Origin: Variovorax paradoxus
GTDB lineage: Bacteria; Pseudomonadota; Gammaproteobacteria; Burkholderiales; Burkholderiaceae_C
Direction of reading: 5' to 3'
NCBI GenBank assembly: GCA_016806145.1
Contig: CP063166.1
Coordinates: 4,402,001-4,466,000, forward strand
DNA: 64,000 bases
Part shown: positions 40,929 to 51,878 of the stretch, in pieces
Layout: each line of letters starts with the position of its first letter
How positions within the stretch are numbered: the first letter of the stretch is position 1
Made by a program: the position numbers and the translations under genes
Notes under the pieces: generated by a model
Database searches by the model: none
Seen by the model: the letters and a program-made list of their open reading frames with translations, nothing else
What the model was told of the DNA's origin: nothing

Positions 40929-42674
40929 ATGGAGTTCGACTACGTGATCGTCGGAGGCGGCTCGGGAGGCGCCACGCTCGCTGCGCGGCTCAGCGAGGAC
41001 GCGCGCGTGCGCGTGTGCCTGATCGAGGCCGGCGGCGACGGCCGCGGCATCCTGGTGCGCGCGCCGGCCGCCACGGTGGCGATGCTGCCGGGCCGCCCGC
41101 CGATCAACAACTACGCTCTGCGCACCGAGCCGCAGCCGGGCCTGGACGGCCGCCGCGGCTACCAGCCGCGCGGGCGCTGCCTCGGCGGCTCGAGCGCGAT
41201 CAACGCCATGCTCTACGTGCGCGGCCACCGCGAGGACTACGACGACTGGGAGCGCGCCGGCTGCAGCGGCTGGTCCTGGGGCGAGGTGCTGCCGTGGTTC
41301 CGCCGCGCCGAGGGCAACCAGCGCGGCGCGAGCCCGCTGCACGGCGCCGACGGCCCGCTGCAGGTGGCCGACCAGCAGACGCCGCGCGCCATCAGCGAGG
41401 ACTTCGTGCGCGCCGCGGTGCAGTCCGGCGTGCCCTTCAACGACGACTTCAACGGCATCGAGCAGGAAGGCGCGGGCCTCTACCAGGTCACGCAGTTCCA
41501 TGGCGGCGCGAGGAACGGCGAGCGCTGCTCGGCCGCGGCCGCCTACCTGCATCCGGCGATGACGCGCCCCAACCTCGCGGTGCTCACGCACACGCAGGCG
41601 CTGCGCGTGGTGGTCGAGCATGGCCGCGCCGTGGGCGTGGAGGTGCGCCGCGGCGGTAACGTCGAGCGCATCCATGCGCGGCGCGAGGTGGCGCTGTGCG
41701 GCGGTGCCTTCCATTCGCCGCAGCTGCTGATGCTGTCGGGCATCGGCGATCCCGCGCAGCTGCAGCAGCACGGCATCGCGGTGCAGCACGCGCTGCCCGG
41801 CGTGGGGCGCAACCTGCAGGACCACCTCGACTTCATCCTCGCCTACCGCTCGAAGCACCGCGACCTGTTCGGCATCGGCCTGGGCGCGAGCTGGACCCTG
41901 CTGCGCCAGGCACTCCTGTGGCGCCGGAACGGCACCGGCCTGATCGCCACGCCCTTCGCCGAGGGCGGCGCCTTCGTCAAGTCCTCGCCCGAGCTGCGCC
42001 GGCCCGACCTGCAGCTGCACTTCGTGATCGCCATCACCGACGACCATGCGCGCAAGCTGCATGCGGGCTACGGCTTCTCGTGCCACGTCTGCGTGCTGCG
42101 GCCGAAGAGCCGCGGCGAGGTCCGGCTGGCCGACGCCAACCCGGCCTCGGCGCCGCGCATCGATCCGCGCTTCCTGTCCGACCCCGAGGACCTCGCGCTG
42201 CTGCTGCAGGGCGTGAAGAAGACGCGCGAGATCATGGCGGCGGCGCCGCTCGCCAGGTACCGCCAGCGCGAGCTCTACACGGCCGATGCGCGCGAAGACG
42301 AGGACCTGGTGCGCCAGATCCGCGCGCGCGCCGACACCATCTACCACCCGGTGGGCACCTGCCGCATGGGCGCGCCCAACGACGCGGGGGCGGTGGTCGA
42401 TCCGCGGCTGCGCGTGCGCGGCGTCGAGGGCCTGCGCGTGGTCGATGCCTCGGTGATGCCGACCTTGATCGGCGGCAACACCAACGCACCCACGGTGATG
42501 ATCGCCGAGCGCGCGGCCGACTGGATGCGCGGGCCGCTGCGCTTCGCGGCCCAAGCCGACCCGGCTACGCGGGGACAGGCGCCTGCGACGAGCCCCGCAC
42601 CTGCAGCTGCCCCGGCAGCAGCAGCTGCCGCGGCGGGCTTTCGAGCCCCCGCAGCCGGTCGATCAGGCAGCTAG
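40929..42674 (+). CDS. GMC-family FAD oxidoreductase
   Basis: A 581-residue alcohol or sugar dehydrogenase/choline dehydrogenase relative. FAD-binding [16 protein letters not shown] starts at residue 5; [17 protein letters not shown] and, near 470, HPVGTCRMG with the catalytic His follow, then [16 protein letters not shown]. The normal family end is near residue 545; the last about 36 residues are an Ala/Pro tail read from the complement of the ptxS-like gene. No stop codon separates the convergent genes, and they overlap by 110 bp. Confidence 0.9.
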   Translation: MEFDYVIVGGGSGGATLAARLSEDARVRVCLIEAGGDGRGILVRAPAATVAMLPGRPPINNYALRTEPQPGLDGRRGYQPRGRCLGGSSAINAMLYVRGHREDYDDWERAGCSGWSWGEVLPWFRRAEGNQRGASPLHGADGPLQVADQQTPRAISEDFVRAAVQSGVPFNDDFNGIEQEGAGLYQVTQFHGGARNGERCSAAAAYLHPAMTRPNLAVLTHTQALRVVVEHGRAVGVEVRRGGNVERIHARREVALCGGAFHSPQLLMLSGIGDPAQLQQHGIAVQHALPGVGRNLQDHLDFILAYRSKHRDLFGIGLGASWTLLRQALLWRRNGTGLIATPFAEGGAFVKSSPELRRPDLQLHFVIAITDDHARKLHAGYGFSCHVCVLRPKSRGEVRLADANPASAPRIDPRFLSDPEDLALLLQGVKKTREIMAAAPLARYRQRELYTADAREDEDLVRQIRARADTIYHPVGTCRMGAPNDAGAVVDPRLRVRGVEGLRVVDASVMPTLIGGNTNAPTVMIAERAADWMRGPLRFAAQADPATRGQAPATSPAPAAAPAAAAAAAGFRAPAAGRSGS

Positions 42675-43599
42675 CGGCGGCGCGGCCGATCTCGTCCGTG
42701 GGCTGGGCGACGGTGCTCAGGCCCGGGCCGATCAGCGAGGCCCATTCGGGATCGTCGAAGCCGACGAAGCCGAGGTCGGCGCCGAACTGCCAGCCCAGCC
42801 GCGCCATCGCCTGCGCCACGCGCAGGGTGACGACCGCATTGCCCGCCACCACCGCCGCGCGTCGGCCGCGCTTCGCACGCTTGCGCAGCGCCGCCAGGGC
42901 TTCGTCGAGCGCCTGCTGTTCGCCCTCGACGCTCTCGAACACCTCGCCGGCCATGCGCGGGCCGTTGGCGGTCACGCAGGCGCCGAAGGCCGCGGTGCGC
43001 TCGCGCCGCGAGCTCACGCCCGCGAGCGGCTCGGTCACGTAGAGCAGCTCGCGAAAGCCGCCTTCGACCAGGTGGTCGCAGGTGGCCTTCATCGCGGCCT
43101 CGTTGTCGAGCGAGACGAAGTCGGTGTGCATGCCCGCGTGGCGCCGGTCGACCAGCACCGCGGGCTTGCCGTGCAGCGCGACCGCGTCGAACACGCCGCT
43201 GCCGCGACCCAGGGTGTTGAGGATGAAGCCGTCGACCTGGTAGCCCGCGAGCGCGTCGATGGCCTCGCGCTCGCGTTCGCTCTCGTTGCCGAGGTTGAAC
43301 AGCATCACCAGGTAGCCGGCGTCCTGGCAGGCCTTCTCGGCGCCGCGCAGCACCGCCACCGAATAGGGGTTGGTGATGTCGGCCACGATCAGGCCGATGA
43401 GCCTCGAGCGGCCATGGCTCAGCGCCTGCGCCATCGGGCTCGGCGAATAGGCGAGCTGCGCGATCGCGGCCTCGACGCGCGTGGCGATGTCGGGGCTCAG
43501 CAGCCGCTCGCGGTGGTTGAGGAAGCGCGAGACCGTGGCCTTGGAGACGCCCGCGGCCTGCGCCACGTCGGCGATGGTGGCGCGGCCCGTCGGTTTCAT
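42565..43599 (-). CDS. ptxS: LacI-family repressor, PtxS-like
   Basis: A 344-residue repressor. Helix-turn-helix [21 protein letters not shown] at 8-28, hinge helix near 50, then the sugar-binding core ([33 protein letters not shown]). In Pseudomonas PtxS controls kguEKTD and binds TGAAACCGGTTTCA with 2-ketogluconate as inducer. The same palindrome lies in the promoter at 49363 of the operon that ends with this gene, so it should regulate itself. It overlaps kguD by four bases. Confidence 0.85.
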   Translation of the reverse strand: MKPTGRATIADVAQAAGVSKATVSRFLNHRERLLSPDIATRVEAAIAQLAYSPSPMAQALSHGRSRLIGLIVADITNPYSVAVLRGAEKACQDAGYLVMLFNLGNESEREREAIDALAGYQVDGFILNTLGRGSGVFDAVALHGKPAVLVDRRHAGMHTDFVSLDNEAAMKATCDHLVEGGFRELLYVTEPLAGVSSRRERTAAFGACVTANGPRMAGEVFESVEGEQQALDEALAALRKRAKRGRRAAVVAGNAVVTLRVAQAMARLGWQFGADLGFVGFDDPEWASLIGPGLSTVAQPTDEIGRAAASCLIDRLRGLESPPRQLLLPGQLQVRGSSQAPVPA

Positions 43600-44603
43600 G
43601 CGCTGGCCGTGTCGTAGGGCGCGGTCGGCGTCTCCCCGGCCAGCACCTGCAGCAGGTTGGTGGTCGCGAGCTCGGCCATCGCATGCCGGGTCTCGTGCGT
43701 GGCCGAGCCGATGTGCGGCAGCGGCGTCACGCGCGGATGGGTGCGCAGCGGCGAGTCGGCGGGCAGCGGTTCCTTGGCGAACACGTCGAGGCCGGCCGCG
43801 CGCAGCGTGCCCTTGTCGAGCGCGTCGAGCAGCGCCTGCTCATCCACGGTCGCGCCGCGGCCGCCGTTGATGAAGGCGGCGCCGGGCTTCATGCGCGCGA
43901 AGAAGGCGGCGTCGGCCATGCCGCGCGTGGCCTCGGTCAGCGGCAGCATCGCGAGCACGATGTCGGCGCGCGCCAGCAGCTCGTCGAGCGGCGTGTGCGT
44001 GGCGCGGCCCTGCAGCTCGGGCGCCTGCGCGGCCAGGTCGACCGCGCGGCGCGCGTGGTAGAGCACCGGCATGCCGAAGCCCAGGGCGGCGCGGCGCGCC
44101 ACCGCCTGGCCGATGCGGCCGAAGCCGAGGATGCCGAGCGTCTTGCCGTGCACGTCGGTGCCGAACAGGTCCTCGCCGATGTTCTTCGTCCAGCGGCCCT
44201 CGCGCACCAGGGTCGAGAGCTCGACCACGCGGCGCTGCGTGGCCATGAGGATCGCGAACATGGTGTCGGCCACGGTCTCGGTCAGCACGTCGGGCGTGTG
44301 GCACAGCACGATGTTGCGGCGGCGCAGTTCGGTCAGCGGGTAGTTGTCGACACCGACCGAGACGCTCGAGATCACCTCGAGCCGAGGCGCCGCGTCGAGC
44401 ATCGAGGCATTGAAGTTGACACTCGAGCCGATCAGGCCCTGCGCCGCCGGCAGCGCGGCCGCGAAGGCCTCGGGCGACTGGCGCGCGTCGGCCACGACGA
44501 CCTCGTGCGCAGCCTGCAGGCGTGCCAGCTGGTCTTCGGGCAAGCCGCGGAAGACGACAACGTTCTTGCGGGTGGAGGAAGAGGGAGACGAAGAGGAAGC
44601 CAT
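43596..44603 (-). CDS. kguD: 2-hydroxyacid dehydrogenase, KguD-like
   Basis: A 335-residue NAD(P)-dependent D-2-hydroxyacid dehydrogenase. Nucleotide site GILGFGRIGQAVARR at about 150, catalytic Arg in NGGRGATVDE, Glu in FAKEPLP and His in PHIGSATHETR. By gene order it fits 2-ketogluconate-6-phosphate reductase, which forms 6-phosphogluconate. A glyoxylate/hydroxypyruvate reductase role is the alternative. Start 44603 after a purine-rich stretch; the Ser-rich N-terminus (MASSSSPSSS) is unusual. Confidence 0.82.
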   Translation of the reverse strand: MASSSSPSSSTRKNVVVFRGLPEDQLARLQAAHEVVVADARQSPEAFAAALPAAQGLIGSSVNFNASMLDAAPRLEVISSVSVGVDNYPLTELRRRNIVLCHTPDVLTETVADTMFAILMATQRRVVELSTLVREGRWTKNIGEDLFGTDVHGKTLGILGFGRIGQAVARRAALGFGMPVLYHARRAVDLAAQAPELQGRATHTPLDELLARADIVLAMLPLTEATRGMADAAFFARMKPGAAFINGGRGATVDEQALLDALDKGTLRAAGLDVFAKEPLPADSPLRTHPRVTPLPHIGSATHETRHAMAELATTNLLQVLAGETPTAPYDTASA

Positions 44604-44608
44604 GGCGT

Positions 44609-45562
44609 TCACAGCCCCGCCGCTTCGAGTTCGGCCCGCGTCGGCAGGCCCTCGGTGTCGCCGAGCACCTGCACCGCGCGCGCGCCGATCCAGGCGCCGC
44701 GCCGTACCGCCTCGGGCACGTTGCGGCCCTCGAGCAGCGCGCTGATCACGCCGGCCGCGAAGCCGTCGCCCGCGCCCACGGTGTCGATCACTTCCTTCAC
44801 CGGGAAGCCCTCGACGCGACCGGTGCCGGCCACGTCGCTGTCGTAGTAGGCGCCCTCGGCGCCGAGCTTGACCACCACCAGCTTCGCGCCGCGCTCGCGG
44901 TAGAAGCGCGCCACGTCCTCGGGCCGGTCGTGGCCGGTGAGCAGCAGGCCCTCCTCGATGCCGGGCAGCACCCAGTCGGCGCGCGCGGCCAGCTCGTTGA
45001 TCCAGTGGCGCATGGTCTCCTTCGAGGACCACAGCGTCGGGCGCAGGTTGGTGTCGAAGGAGATGGTGCGGCCCGCGGCGCGCATCACGTCCATCGAATG
45101 CAGCGCGGCCTGCAGGCTGGTCTCGGAGATGGCCGCGAACACGCCCGTGGCATGCAGGTGGCGCGCCGAGCGCAGCCAGGGCTCGTCGATGTCGGCCGGG
45201 CCCATGTGGCTCGCGGCCGAGCCCTTGCGGTGGTATTCGATCGGCGGGTCGCTGCCGTCGGTGACGCGACCCTTGAACTGGAAGCCGGTGCGCTGCGTGG
45301 CGTCGGCGATCACGTGCGAGCAGTCGATGCCCTCGGCGCGCATCGCGTTGAGCAGCGCGCGGCCCATCGAGTCGGTGCCGAGCCGGCTGGCCCAGCCCAC
45401 CTTCAGGCCCAGGCGCGACAGGCCGATGGCCACGTTGGTCTCGGCGCCGGCGGTGCGCTTGTGGAAGGACTGCGCATCCTCGATCGGCCCCGGCCGGTCG
45501 GCCACGAGCAGCAGCATGGCCTCGCCGAACAGGGCGACGTCGAAGGCGGTGGGTTCTGTCAT
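44609..45562 (-). CDS. kguK: PfkB-family sugar kinase, KguK-like
   Basis: A 317-residue ribokinase-fold kinase. GEAMLLLVADRPG and AGAETNVAIGLSRLG near the start and the catalytic box DTVGAGDGFAAGV near 255 are clear. The sequence is close to 2-keto-3-deoxygluconate kinases; the operon suggests 2-ketogluconate as substrate, forming 2-ketogluconate-6-phosphate. It lies five bases upstream of kguD. Confidence 0.82.
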   Translation of the reverse strand: MTEPTAFDVALFGEAMLLLVADRPGPIEDAQSFHKRTAGAETNVAIGLSRLGLKVGWASRLGTDSMGRALLNAMRAEGIDCSHVIADATQRTGFQFKGRVTDGSDPPIEYHRKGSAASHMGPADIDEPWLRSARHLHATGVFAAISETSLQAALHSMDVMRAAGRTISFDTNLRPTLWSSKETMRHWINELAARADWVLPGIEEGLLLTGHDRPEDVARFYRERGAKLVVVKLGAEGAYYDSDVAGTGRVEGFPVKEVIDTVGAGDGFAAGVISALLEGRNVPEAVRRGAWIGARAVQVLGDTEGLPTRAELEAAGL

Positions 45563-45579
45563 CGGTGTGAGTGGTTTCG

Positions 45580-46322
45580 CTACGCGCGCGCGGCGCGGAT
45601 GAAGTCGATCTGCGTGCGGACGACGGCCTCGAGGTCGTCGCCCACGAGCGGGTATTCGATGGCGTGCGGCACGTCGGCCGGCAGCGCGCGCAGCACGGCG
45701 CGCCAGGGTGCCACGGAGTCGCCCAGCGGCACCGCCACCCACTTGTGCGGCAGGCGCTGCGCGCCCTTGCAGTGCACGTAGCGCACGCGCTGGCCGAGCG
45801 CCTGCGCGGCCTGCAGCGGACATTCGCCGACCCAGTGCCAGTTGCCCATGTCGAAGGTCATGCCCAGCGACACGCCCGCGCGGTCGGCGGCTTCGAAGAA
45901 GGCCTGCAGCGCGGGCACGGTGCCGGCGCGCACGCTCTGGTCGTTCTCGATCACGAGCTCGACGCGGGTCTCGGCCAGCTCGACCTTCAGGCCCCAGAGC
46001 GAGCCGTGCGAGGACGGCTGGAAGTCGCCGATCGACATCTTCAGCCGCTTCGCGCCCACGCGCGTGGCGGCCGCGATGCCGCGCTTGAGCGCGGCGCTGT
46101 CGAGCCAGCCGCCCTGGGCCCACAGGCCCTCGGGACTGGAGTAGACCGAGGCCAGGCCGTTGAGCGCCGGCAGTTCGGTCTCGGCGTCGCGCAGCATCTC
46201 GCCGCGCACTTCCACCGAATCGGCGCCCGCGCGCTTCGACAGCTGCGAGCACCAGAGCTGGCCATGGCGTCCCACCTCGGCCGCGCCGAAGGAGGACAAA
46301 GAAATCAGGACCTCGAAGGACA

Positions 46323-46323
<1 letters not shown>
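45580..46323 (-). CDS. kguE: Sugar-phosphate isomerase/epimerase-like protein, KguE-like
   Basis: A 247-residue TIM-barrel protein of the AP endonuclease 2/xylose isomerase-like family: RAGADSVEVRGEMLRD, RVELVIENDQS (metal Glu), GMTFDMGNWHWVGE (metal Asp) and RYVHCKGAQ (metal His). KguE has no firmly assigned reaction in Pseudomonas either. The stop of the upstream ATPase gene overlaps its ATG. Confidence 0.8.
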
Positions 46324-47075
<752 letters not shown>

Positions 47076-47094
47076 GGGGTGTTCCGCTCCCGGC

Positions 47095-47892
47095 TTACTG
47101 CATCTTCGGCAGGTCGGCCTGCAGCCACTTCTGGTAGAGCTTGTTGAGCTCGCCGTTGGCGGTGTTCTTCGCCACGAAGTCGTTGACGGCCTTGGTCAGC
47201 TCGTCCTGGCCCGGGCGCATCGCGATGCCCATCGACTGCTGGACCAGCGTGAACTTGTTTTCGTAGGTGCCGGCGGGCACGCGCTTGGCGATCTGGGCGG
47301 CCACGGTCACCGAGCAGCCGATGGCGTCGACCTGGCCCGAGATCAGCGCCTGCATGGCCGAGGCGTCGTCGTCGAAGCGGCGGATCTCGGTGCCTTCGGG
47401 CGCGGCCTTGGTCACGGCCACGTCCTGGGTCGACGCACGGGCCACGCCCACGCGCAGGCCCTTGAGGTCGGCGGCGGCCTTGATCGGGGTCTTGGTCGCG
47501 CCGTACAGCACGATGGTGGCGGCCGCGTAGGGCTGCGAGAACTGCACCTGCTTCGCGCGCTCGGGCGTGATGGCCAGCGAGGCGACCAGCAGGTCGACCT
47601 TGTTGGTCAGCAGGAAGGGAATGCGGTTCGGGCCGGTCACCGGCACGATGTTGGCCTTCACGCCCCAGTCCTTGGCCAGCAGCTTGGCCACGTCGGCGTC
47701 GTAGCCGTCGGGCTGGTTCTTCGCATCGGTGGTGCCGTAGGGCGGGAAGTCGACCAGCATGCCGATGGTGATCTCGCCCTTCTTCTTGATGTCGGCCACG
47801 CTCTGCGCCGAGGCAAAGGGAGCGAACACGGTGAGGGCGGCGCCGAGGCCGAGGGCTGCGATCGCTGCGCGGCGGGTGGTGGTACGGGTCAT
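47095..47892 (-). CDS. ABC transporter substrate-binding protein
   Basis: A 265-residue periplasmic binding protein of family 3 with a signal peptide ([21 protein letters not shown]). [35 protein letters not shown] and [24 protein letters not shown] are family hallmarks. The usual ligand-binding Arg/Asp contacts for amino acids cannot be confirmed by eye. Confidence 0.92.
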   Translation of the reverse strand: MTRTTTRRAAIAALGLGAALTVFAPFASAQSVADIKKKGEITIGMLVDFPPYGTTDAKNQPDGYDADVAKLLAKDWGVKANIVPVTGPNRIPFLLTNKVDLLVASLAITPERAKQVQFSQPYAAATIVLYGATKTPIKAAADLKGLRVGVARASTQDVAVTKAAPEGTEIRRFDDDASAMQALISGQVDAIGCSVTVAAQIAKRVPAGTYENKFTLVQQSMGIAMRPGQDELTKAVNDFVAKNTANGELNKLYQKWLQADLPKMQ

Positions 47893-47951
47893 GGGATGTG
47901 TCTCCTGAAAAGAAAGGAAGCGACGGAAAAAAAGAAAAGCGAACGGGGAAA

Positions 47952-48605
47952 TCAGCGGGCCAGCGCGCGTGCGCGCTTGCGTTCCATGCGCGCGGCCAGC
48001 AGCGACAGCGGCCAGCAGATGACGAAGTAGATGGCGGCCACCACCGAGAACACGACGAGTGGCTGGAAGGTGGCGTTGTTGACGATCTGGCCGGCGCGCG
48101 TGACCTCGACGAAGCCGATGATGGCCGCGAGCGAGGTGCCCTTGATGATCTGCACCAGGTAGCCCACGGTGGGCGCGAGCGCGATCCTGAAGGCCTGCGG
48201 CAACACCACGTCGCGCATGCGCGCGCTGTAGTTGAGGCTCAGCGCCTGCGCCGCCTCCCACTGCCCGCGCGGGATGGCCTCGATGCAGCCGCGCCAGATC
48301 TCGCCGAGGAAGGCCGCGCTGTTGAGCACCAGCGCCACGCCCGCGGCGACCCACGGGTTGATGTCCAGCCCCAGCACCGGCGCGCCGAAGAACACCAGGA
48401 ACAGCTGCAGCAGCAGCGGCGTGCCCTGGAAGATCTGGATGAAGGTGGTCGAGACGCCGCGTGCCCACGCCGATTCGGACGTGCGCATGAGCGCGATCGC
48501 GAGCCCCAGGATCGCGCCGCCCACGAAGGCGATGGCCGACAGCGCGAGCGTCCATTGGGCCGCTTCGAGGATGAACAGGAATTCGGGAAAGCCGAAGGTG
48601 CGCAT
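47952..48605 (-). CDS. ABC transporter permease
   Basis: A 217-residue HisM/GlnP-type permease with about five membrane helices. The cytoplasmic coupling loop with EAAQALSLNYSARMRDVVLPQAFRIALAP carries the EAA motif. Paired with the second permease upstream. Confidence 0.92.
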   Translation of the reverse strand: MRTFGFPEFLFILEAAQWTLALSAIAFVGGAILGLAIALMRTSESAWARGVSTTFIQIFQGTPLLLQLFLVFFGAPVLGLDINPWVAAGVALVLNSAAFLGEIWRGCIEAIPRGQWEAAQALSLNYSARMRDVVLPQAFRIALAPTVGYLVQIIKGTSLAAIIGFVEVTRAGQIVNNATFQPLVVFSVVAAIYFVICWPLSLLAARMERKRARALAR

Positions 48606-48632
48606 GGTGTGGTGGTCTCCGTCGGTCGACGC

Positions 48633-49304
48633 TTACCGGCGGTCCGGGTAGTTGAGCGTGCGCTTGTAGATCAGCTTGAACATCGCCGAGAAGGCGAGCG
48701 CCAGCGCGAGGTAGATGGCCGCGACCACGATGTAGATCTCGAAGCTGCGGAAGGTCTGCGACTGCAGGTTGGCGGCCACCGAGGTCAGGTCGTCGGCCGA
48801 GATCACCGAGACCACCGCCGAGCTCAGCATCAGCAGGATGAACTGGCTGGTGAGCGCCGGATAGATGGCCTTGAGCGCGGGCTTGATGATGATGAAGCGG
48901 AAGATCTCCCAGGACTTGAGGTTGAGCGCGCGGCCCGCCTCGATCTGGCCCTTGGGAATGGATTCGATGCCGGCGCGGATGATCTCGGTGGCGTAGGCGC
49001 CGAGGTTCACCACCATCGCCACCAGCGCGGCCGTCTGCGGCGACCAGCGCAGGCCGATGGCCGGCAGCGCGAAGAAGAAGAAGAACAGCTGCACCAGGAA
49101 CGGCGTGTTGCGGATCACCTCGATGTAGGCGTTGATCACGAAGCGCAGCCAGCCCGGCCCCGAGGTCTTGCCCCAGGCGCAGAAGATGGCCACCACCAGC
49201 CCGAGCACGGTGGCGACCAGCGACAGCTGGACGGTGATCCACGTGCCCTTGAGCAGCAGCGGCCAGGCGGCGAAGACGGCGTCGAATTGAAACTGGTAGT
49301 TCAT
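48633..49304 (-). CDS. ABC transporter permease
   Basis: A 223-residue permease of the same family (MNYQFQFDAVFAAWPLLLKG). The coupling loop is IEAGRALNLKSWEIFRFIIIKPALKAIYP. It is the first gene of the operon; ATG 49304 chosen because the family begins close to the first membrane helix. Confidence 0.92.
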   Translation of the reverse strand: MNYQFQFDAVFAAWPLLLKGTWITVQLSLVATVLGLVVAIFCAWGKTSGPGWLRFVINAYIEVIRNTPFLVQLFFFFFALPAIGLRWSPQTAALVAMVVNLGAYATEIIRAGIESIPKGQIEAGRALNLKSWEIFRFIIIKPALKAIYPALTSQFILLMLSSAVVSVISADDLTSVAANLQSQTFRSFEIYIVVAAIYLALALAFSAMFKLIYKRTLNYPDRR

Positions 49305-49356
49305 GGTCCGGCTGCGGCGCGGGTGCACGCGCACAGTGGAAAAGCAATGCTTGCAG

Positions 49357-49385
49357 CTTATATGAAACCGGTTTCACGATGACCG
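49357..49385 (-). promoter_or_regulatory. Promoter and PtxS-type operator of the kgu-like operon
   Basis: TATAAG (-10) at 49357-49362 lies directly against the perfect palindrome TGAAACCGGTTTCA at 49363-49376, which fills most of the 17-bp spacer before a weak -35 (CGGTCA). A repressor bound here would block polymerase. The palindrome equals the operator reported for Pseudomonas PtxS. Confidence 0.8.
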
Positions 49386-49436
49386 AGGGATTACCCTAGT
49401 CGGTCTTTGTAGGGGGCCGCTGCCTACACTTCCGCG

Positions 49437-51194
49437 ATGCTCACACCCCTGGCCGACCCCACGACCGCGCAGCTGGACGACATGGCCGCAGACCCCGGCG
49501 CCATGCTTGCCGAGACCTCCGCCCATGCCCCCGCCGTGAAGCACCTGCGCCAGGCCCTGCTGTGGCCGGTGCGGCTGATGCCGGTGCGCGATGCCAAGTC
49601 CGCGCACCAGGCGCCCTGGCACCTGCTGCGCGAGATGGGCGAGGCCTCGCCGTGGCGCGAGGAGATCGACGAATACACCGGCGACAGCAGCCGCTTCCAC
49701 CAGCGCCACTACAACGAGTTCGTGAGCTTCCTGCCCTACGTGCAGCGCTTCCTTTACGGCGAGGGCCGCTCGCGCGCGCAGGCCGGCGGGCCCGGGACGG
49801 GCAGCGACGGCGACTCGCCGATGCGCATCTTCCGCCGCCACGACATCGCCGCGGTGCGCGTGGTCACGCGCGCCGGCGAGGCACCGATCACGCTCGAGGT
49901 GGTGCACTGCGACCTCTACTTCTTCTTCGACGTCGACGTGGTGCTGCTGAACCTCGAGGTCGGCGTGAACGACCTGAGCCTGGCGCAGGCGCAGGAGCTG
50001 CTCTACCGCTTCGGCCGCGCCTATCCCGCGGGCTGGGATGCCGAGGGCGGCGCGCTGCACTGCATGGCCAGCGTCGAATGGCTGGCCGCCGACGGCCGCG
50101 TGCTCGCGAGCTCCGACGCGCAGCACAGCGAGGCCTTCATCTCGCACGTGGCGCAGCACCGCGCGCCGCGCATCGCGGCCCACTGGGCCTATCTGATGCA
50201 GCCGCTGGTGAGCGACCATTCGGAGGACCAGGGCGCGCTGCGCTACCGGCAGATCGAGTACTACCGCATGCCGGTGATGGCCTACCTCTCGCTCGACGAT
50301 CCGAAGCGGCTCACGCGCAACGACTTCATCCGCCTCGGCCTGGTCACGGGCGCGGGCGAGGCCGAGGCGGCGCTCGCGGGACGCCAGGGCCACCTGCCCT
50401 ATGCCGAGCACCATCTGGCCGACTTCGAGAGCCGCTACTGCTACGACCGCTTCTGGGTCGATGCCGGCGCGGCCCCCAACACGCGCTACCTGTGCAACGG
50501 CCATGCGCTGATCGTGGTGGGCGATGCGCGCTCCGAGTTCTTCTGCTGCCGCGACCGCGGCGTGCTCGCGCAGTTCCGCCACCAGCACTTCCTGCTGTTT
50601 TTGATCGCGCACTTCCAGAAGGCCTCGCTGCTGATGTTCTCGGACCAGCTGGTGGAGGCGCTCAAGCGGCTGGACATCCGCAGCACGCCGAGCGTGAAGC
50701 GCTTCAAGCGCGCGATCCGCGCGAGCTTCGAGCGCTTCCTGCGCTTCACGCACCGCTACTGGTTCCACGAGATCTCGGAACAGGCGCAGGTGCGCGCGCT
50801 GTCGCACCTGTGCGCCACCCACCTCGGGCTCGATCCGCTCTACGACGAGGTCAAGGAACGCATCGCCGACATGAACACCTACCTCGACGCCGACAGCCTG
50901 CGGCGCCAGGCCAACACCGTGGTGCGGCTCACCGTCGTGACGCTGTTCGGCCTGATCGGCACCATCACCACCGGCTTCCTCGGCATGAACCTGCTGGCCG
51001 AGGCCGAGGCGCCGCTGTGGCGCAAGGCGGTCTGGTTCGGCGTGGTGCTGGTGTTCACGACCTGGCTCACGGTCTACACCATGGTCAAGTCGCAGCGGCT
51101 GTCGGACTTCATCGACGTGCTGTCGAACGACCGCATGAGCTTCCGCGAGAAGCTCGGGGCGCTGGTGCGGGTGTGGCGGCCCGGGGCCGACTGA
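49437..51194 (+). CDS. CorA-like divalent-cation transporter
   Basis: A 585-residue membrane protein. The long N-terminal part (about 500 residues) is cytoplasmic. Two C-terminal membrane helices (VVTLFGLIGTITTGFLGMNLL and KAVWFGVVLVFTTWLTVYTMV) carry the GMN selectivity motif of CorA channels between them. It is much longer than CorA (about 320), and the extra N-terminal region looks like that of large CorA-like proteins. Divergent from the kgu operon. The ion transported is unknown. Confidence 0.8.
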   Translation: MLTPLADPTTAQLDDMAADPGAMLAETSAHAPAVKHLRQALLWPVRLMPVRDAKSAHQAPWHLLREMGEASPWREEIDEYTGDSSRFHQRHYNEFVSFLPYVQRFLYGEGRSRAQAGGPGTGSDGDSPMRIFRRHDIAAVRVVTRAGEAPITLEVVHCDLYFFFDVDVVLLNLEVGVNDLSLAQAQELLYRFGRAYPAGWDAEGGALHCMASVEWLAADGRVLASSDAQHSEAFISHVAQHRAPRIAAHWAYLMQPLVSDHSEDQGALRYRQIEYYRMPVMAYLSLDDPKRLTRNDFIRLGLVTGAGEAEAALAGRQGHLPYAEHHLADFESRYCYDRFWVDAGAAPNTRYLCNGHALIVVGDARSEFFCCRDRGVLAQFRHQHFLLFLIAHFQKASLLMFSDQLVEALKRLDIRSTPSVKRFKRAIRASFERFLRFTHRYWFHEISEQAQVRALSHLCATHLGLDPLYDEVKERIADMNTYLDADSLRRQANTVVRLTVVTLFGLIGTITTGFLGMNLLAEAEAPLWRKAVWFGVVLVFTTWLTVYTMVKSQRLSDFIDVLSNDRMSFREKLGALVRVWRPGAD

Positions 51195-51220
51195 AAACGG
51201 GATTGGGCAGCCGGGCTTCT

Positions 51221-51324
51221 GGACGCAGAGGGCGCGAAGGATTCGCGAAGGACGCGAAAGGAAACCAGAAGACCTTTTTGAATTCTTTCGCGTCCTCTGC
51301 GTAACCTTCGCGTCCTCTGCGTCC
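51221..51324. repeat. Intergenic inverted and direct repeat
   Basis: Left arm 51221-51240 (GGACGCAGAGGGCGCGAAGG) matches right arm 51305-51324 in reverse complement with one mismatch. TTCGCGTCCTCTGCGT occurs twice, at 51287 and 51307. A T-run lies between the arms. It sits between two convergent genes and resembles dispersed extragenic repeats; it may also end transcription in both directions. Confidence 0.75.
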
Positions 51325-51341
51325 GGCTGTTCGCTTTCCTT

Positions 51342-51878
51342 TCAGCCGTCGAAGGACACATCGGCGCTGTCGACCGCGCGGATCGGCACGCCGAAGCTCG
51401 TGATGTCCGCCAGCGTGACGTTGTGGTGTGCGCGGATCCGCGCGCCCGTGGCATGCGGCTTGTCGTGCGAGGTGTGGGCGTCGGCCGCGAGCGTCACTTC
51501 GTAGCCGAGCCCGGCCGCGCGGCGCACCGTGGTGTCGACGCAGAACTCCGACGAATAGCCGCAGACCACCACGCGCTTCACGCCACGCTCCGAGAGCCAG
51601 GCATCGAGCGGCGTGCGCAGGAAGGAATCGGGCGTGGTCTTGCGCAGCCGCGCGTCGCGCGTGTCGGTGTCGAGCTCGCCGGCAAGCTGCCAGCGCTCGG
51701 AGTCGAACACCAGGTCGACCTCGTTCTCGTGCTGGATGAAGGCCACCGGCACGCCGACCGCGCGGGCACGCTCGGTGAGCGCGTTGATGCGCTCGATCAC
51801 CGCGGCGGCTTCATGCGGACGCGGGGCGTCGTCGACGAGGCCGCGCTGCATGTCGATGACGAGGACGGCGAGTGTCAT
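51342..51878 (-). CDS. Isochorismatase-family cysteine hydrolase
   Basis: A 178-residue hydrolase. The catalytic triad is visible: Asp in VIDMQRG, Lys in RLRKTTPDSF, Cys in CGYSSEFCVDTT, with the cis-peptide neighbourhood VVVCGYSSE. Members cleave nicotinamide, ureidoacrylate, oxamate or similar amides. ATG 51878 fits the family start (MTLAVLVIDMQRG). Substrate not assigned. Confidence 0.88.
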   Translation of the reverse strand: MTLAVLVIDMQRGLVDDAPRPHEAAAVIERINALTERARAVGVPVAFIQHENEVDLVFDSERWQLAGELDTDTRDARLRKTTPDSFLRTPLDAWLSERGVKRVVVCGYSSEFCVDTTVRRAAGLGYEVTLAADAHTSHDKPHATGARIRAHHNVTLADITSFGVPIRAVDSADVSFDG

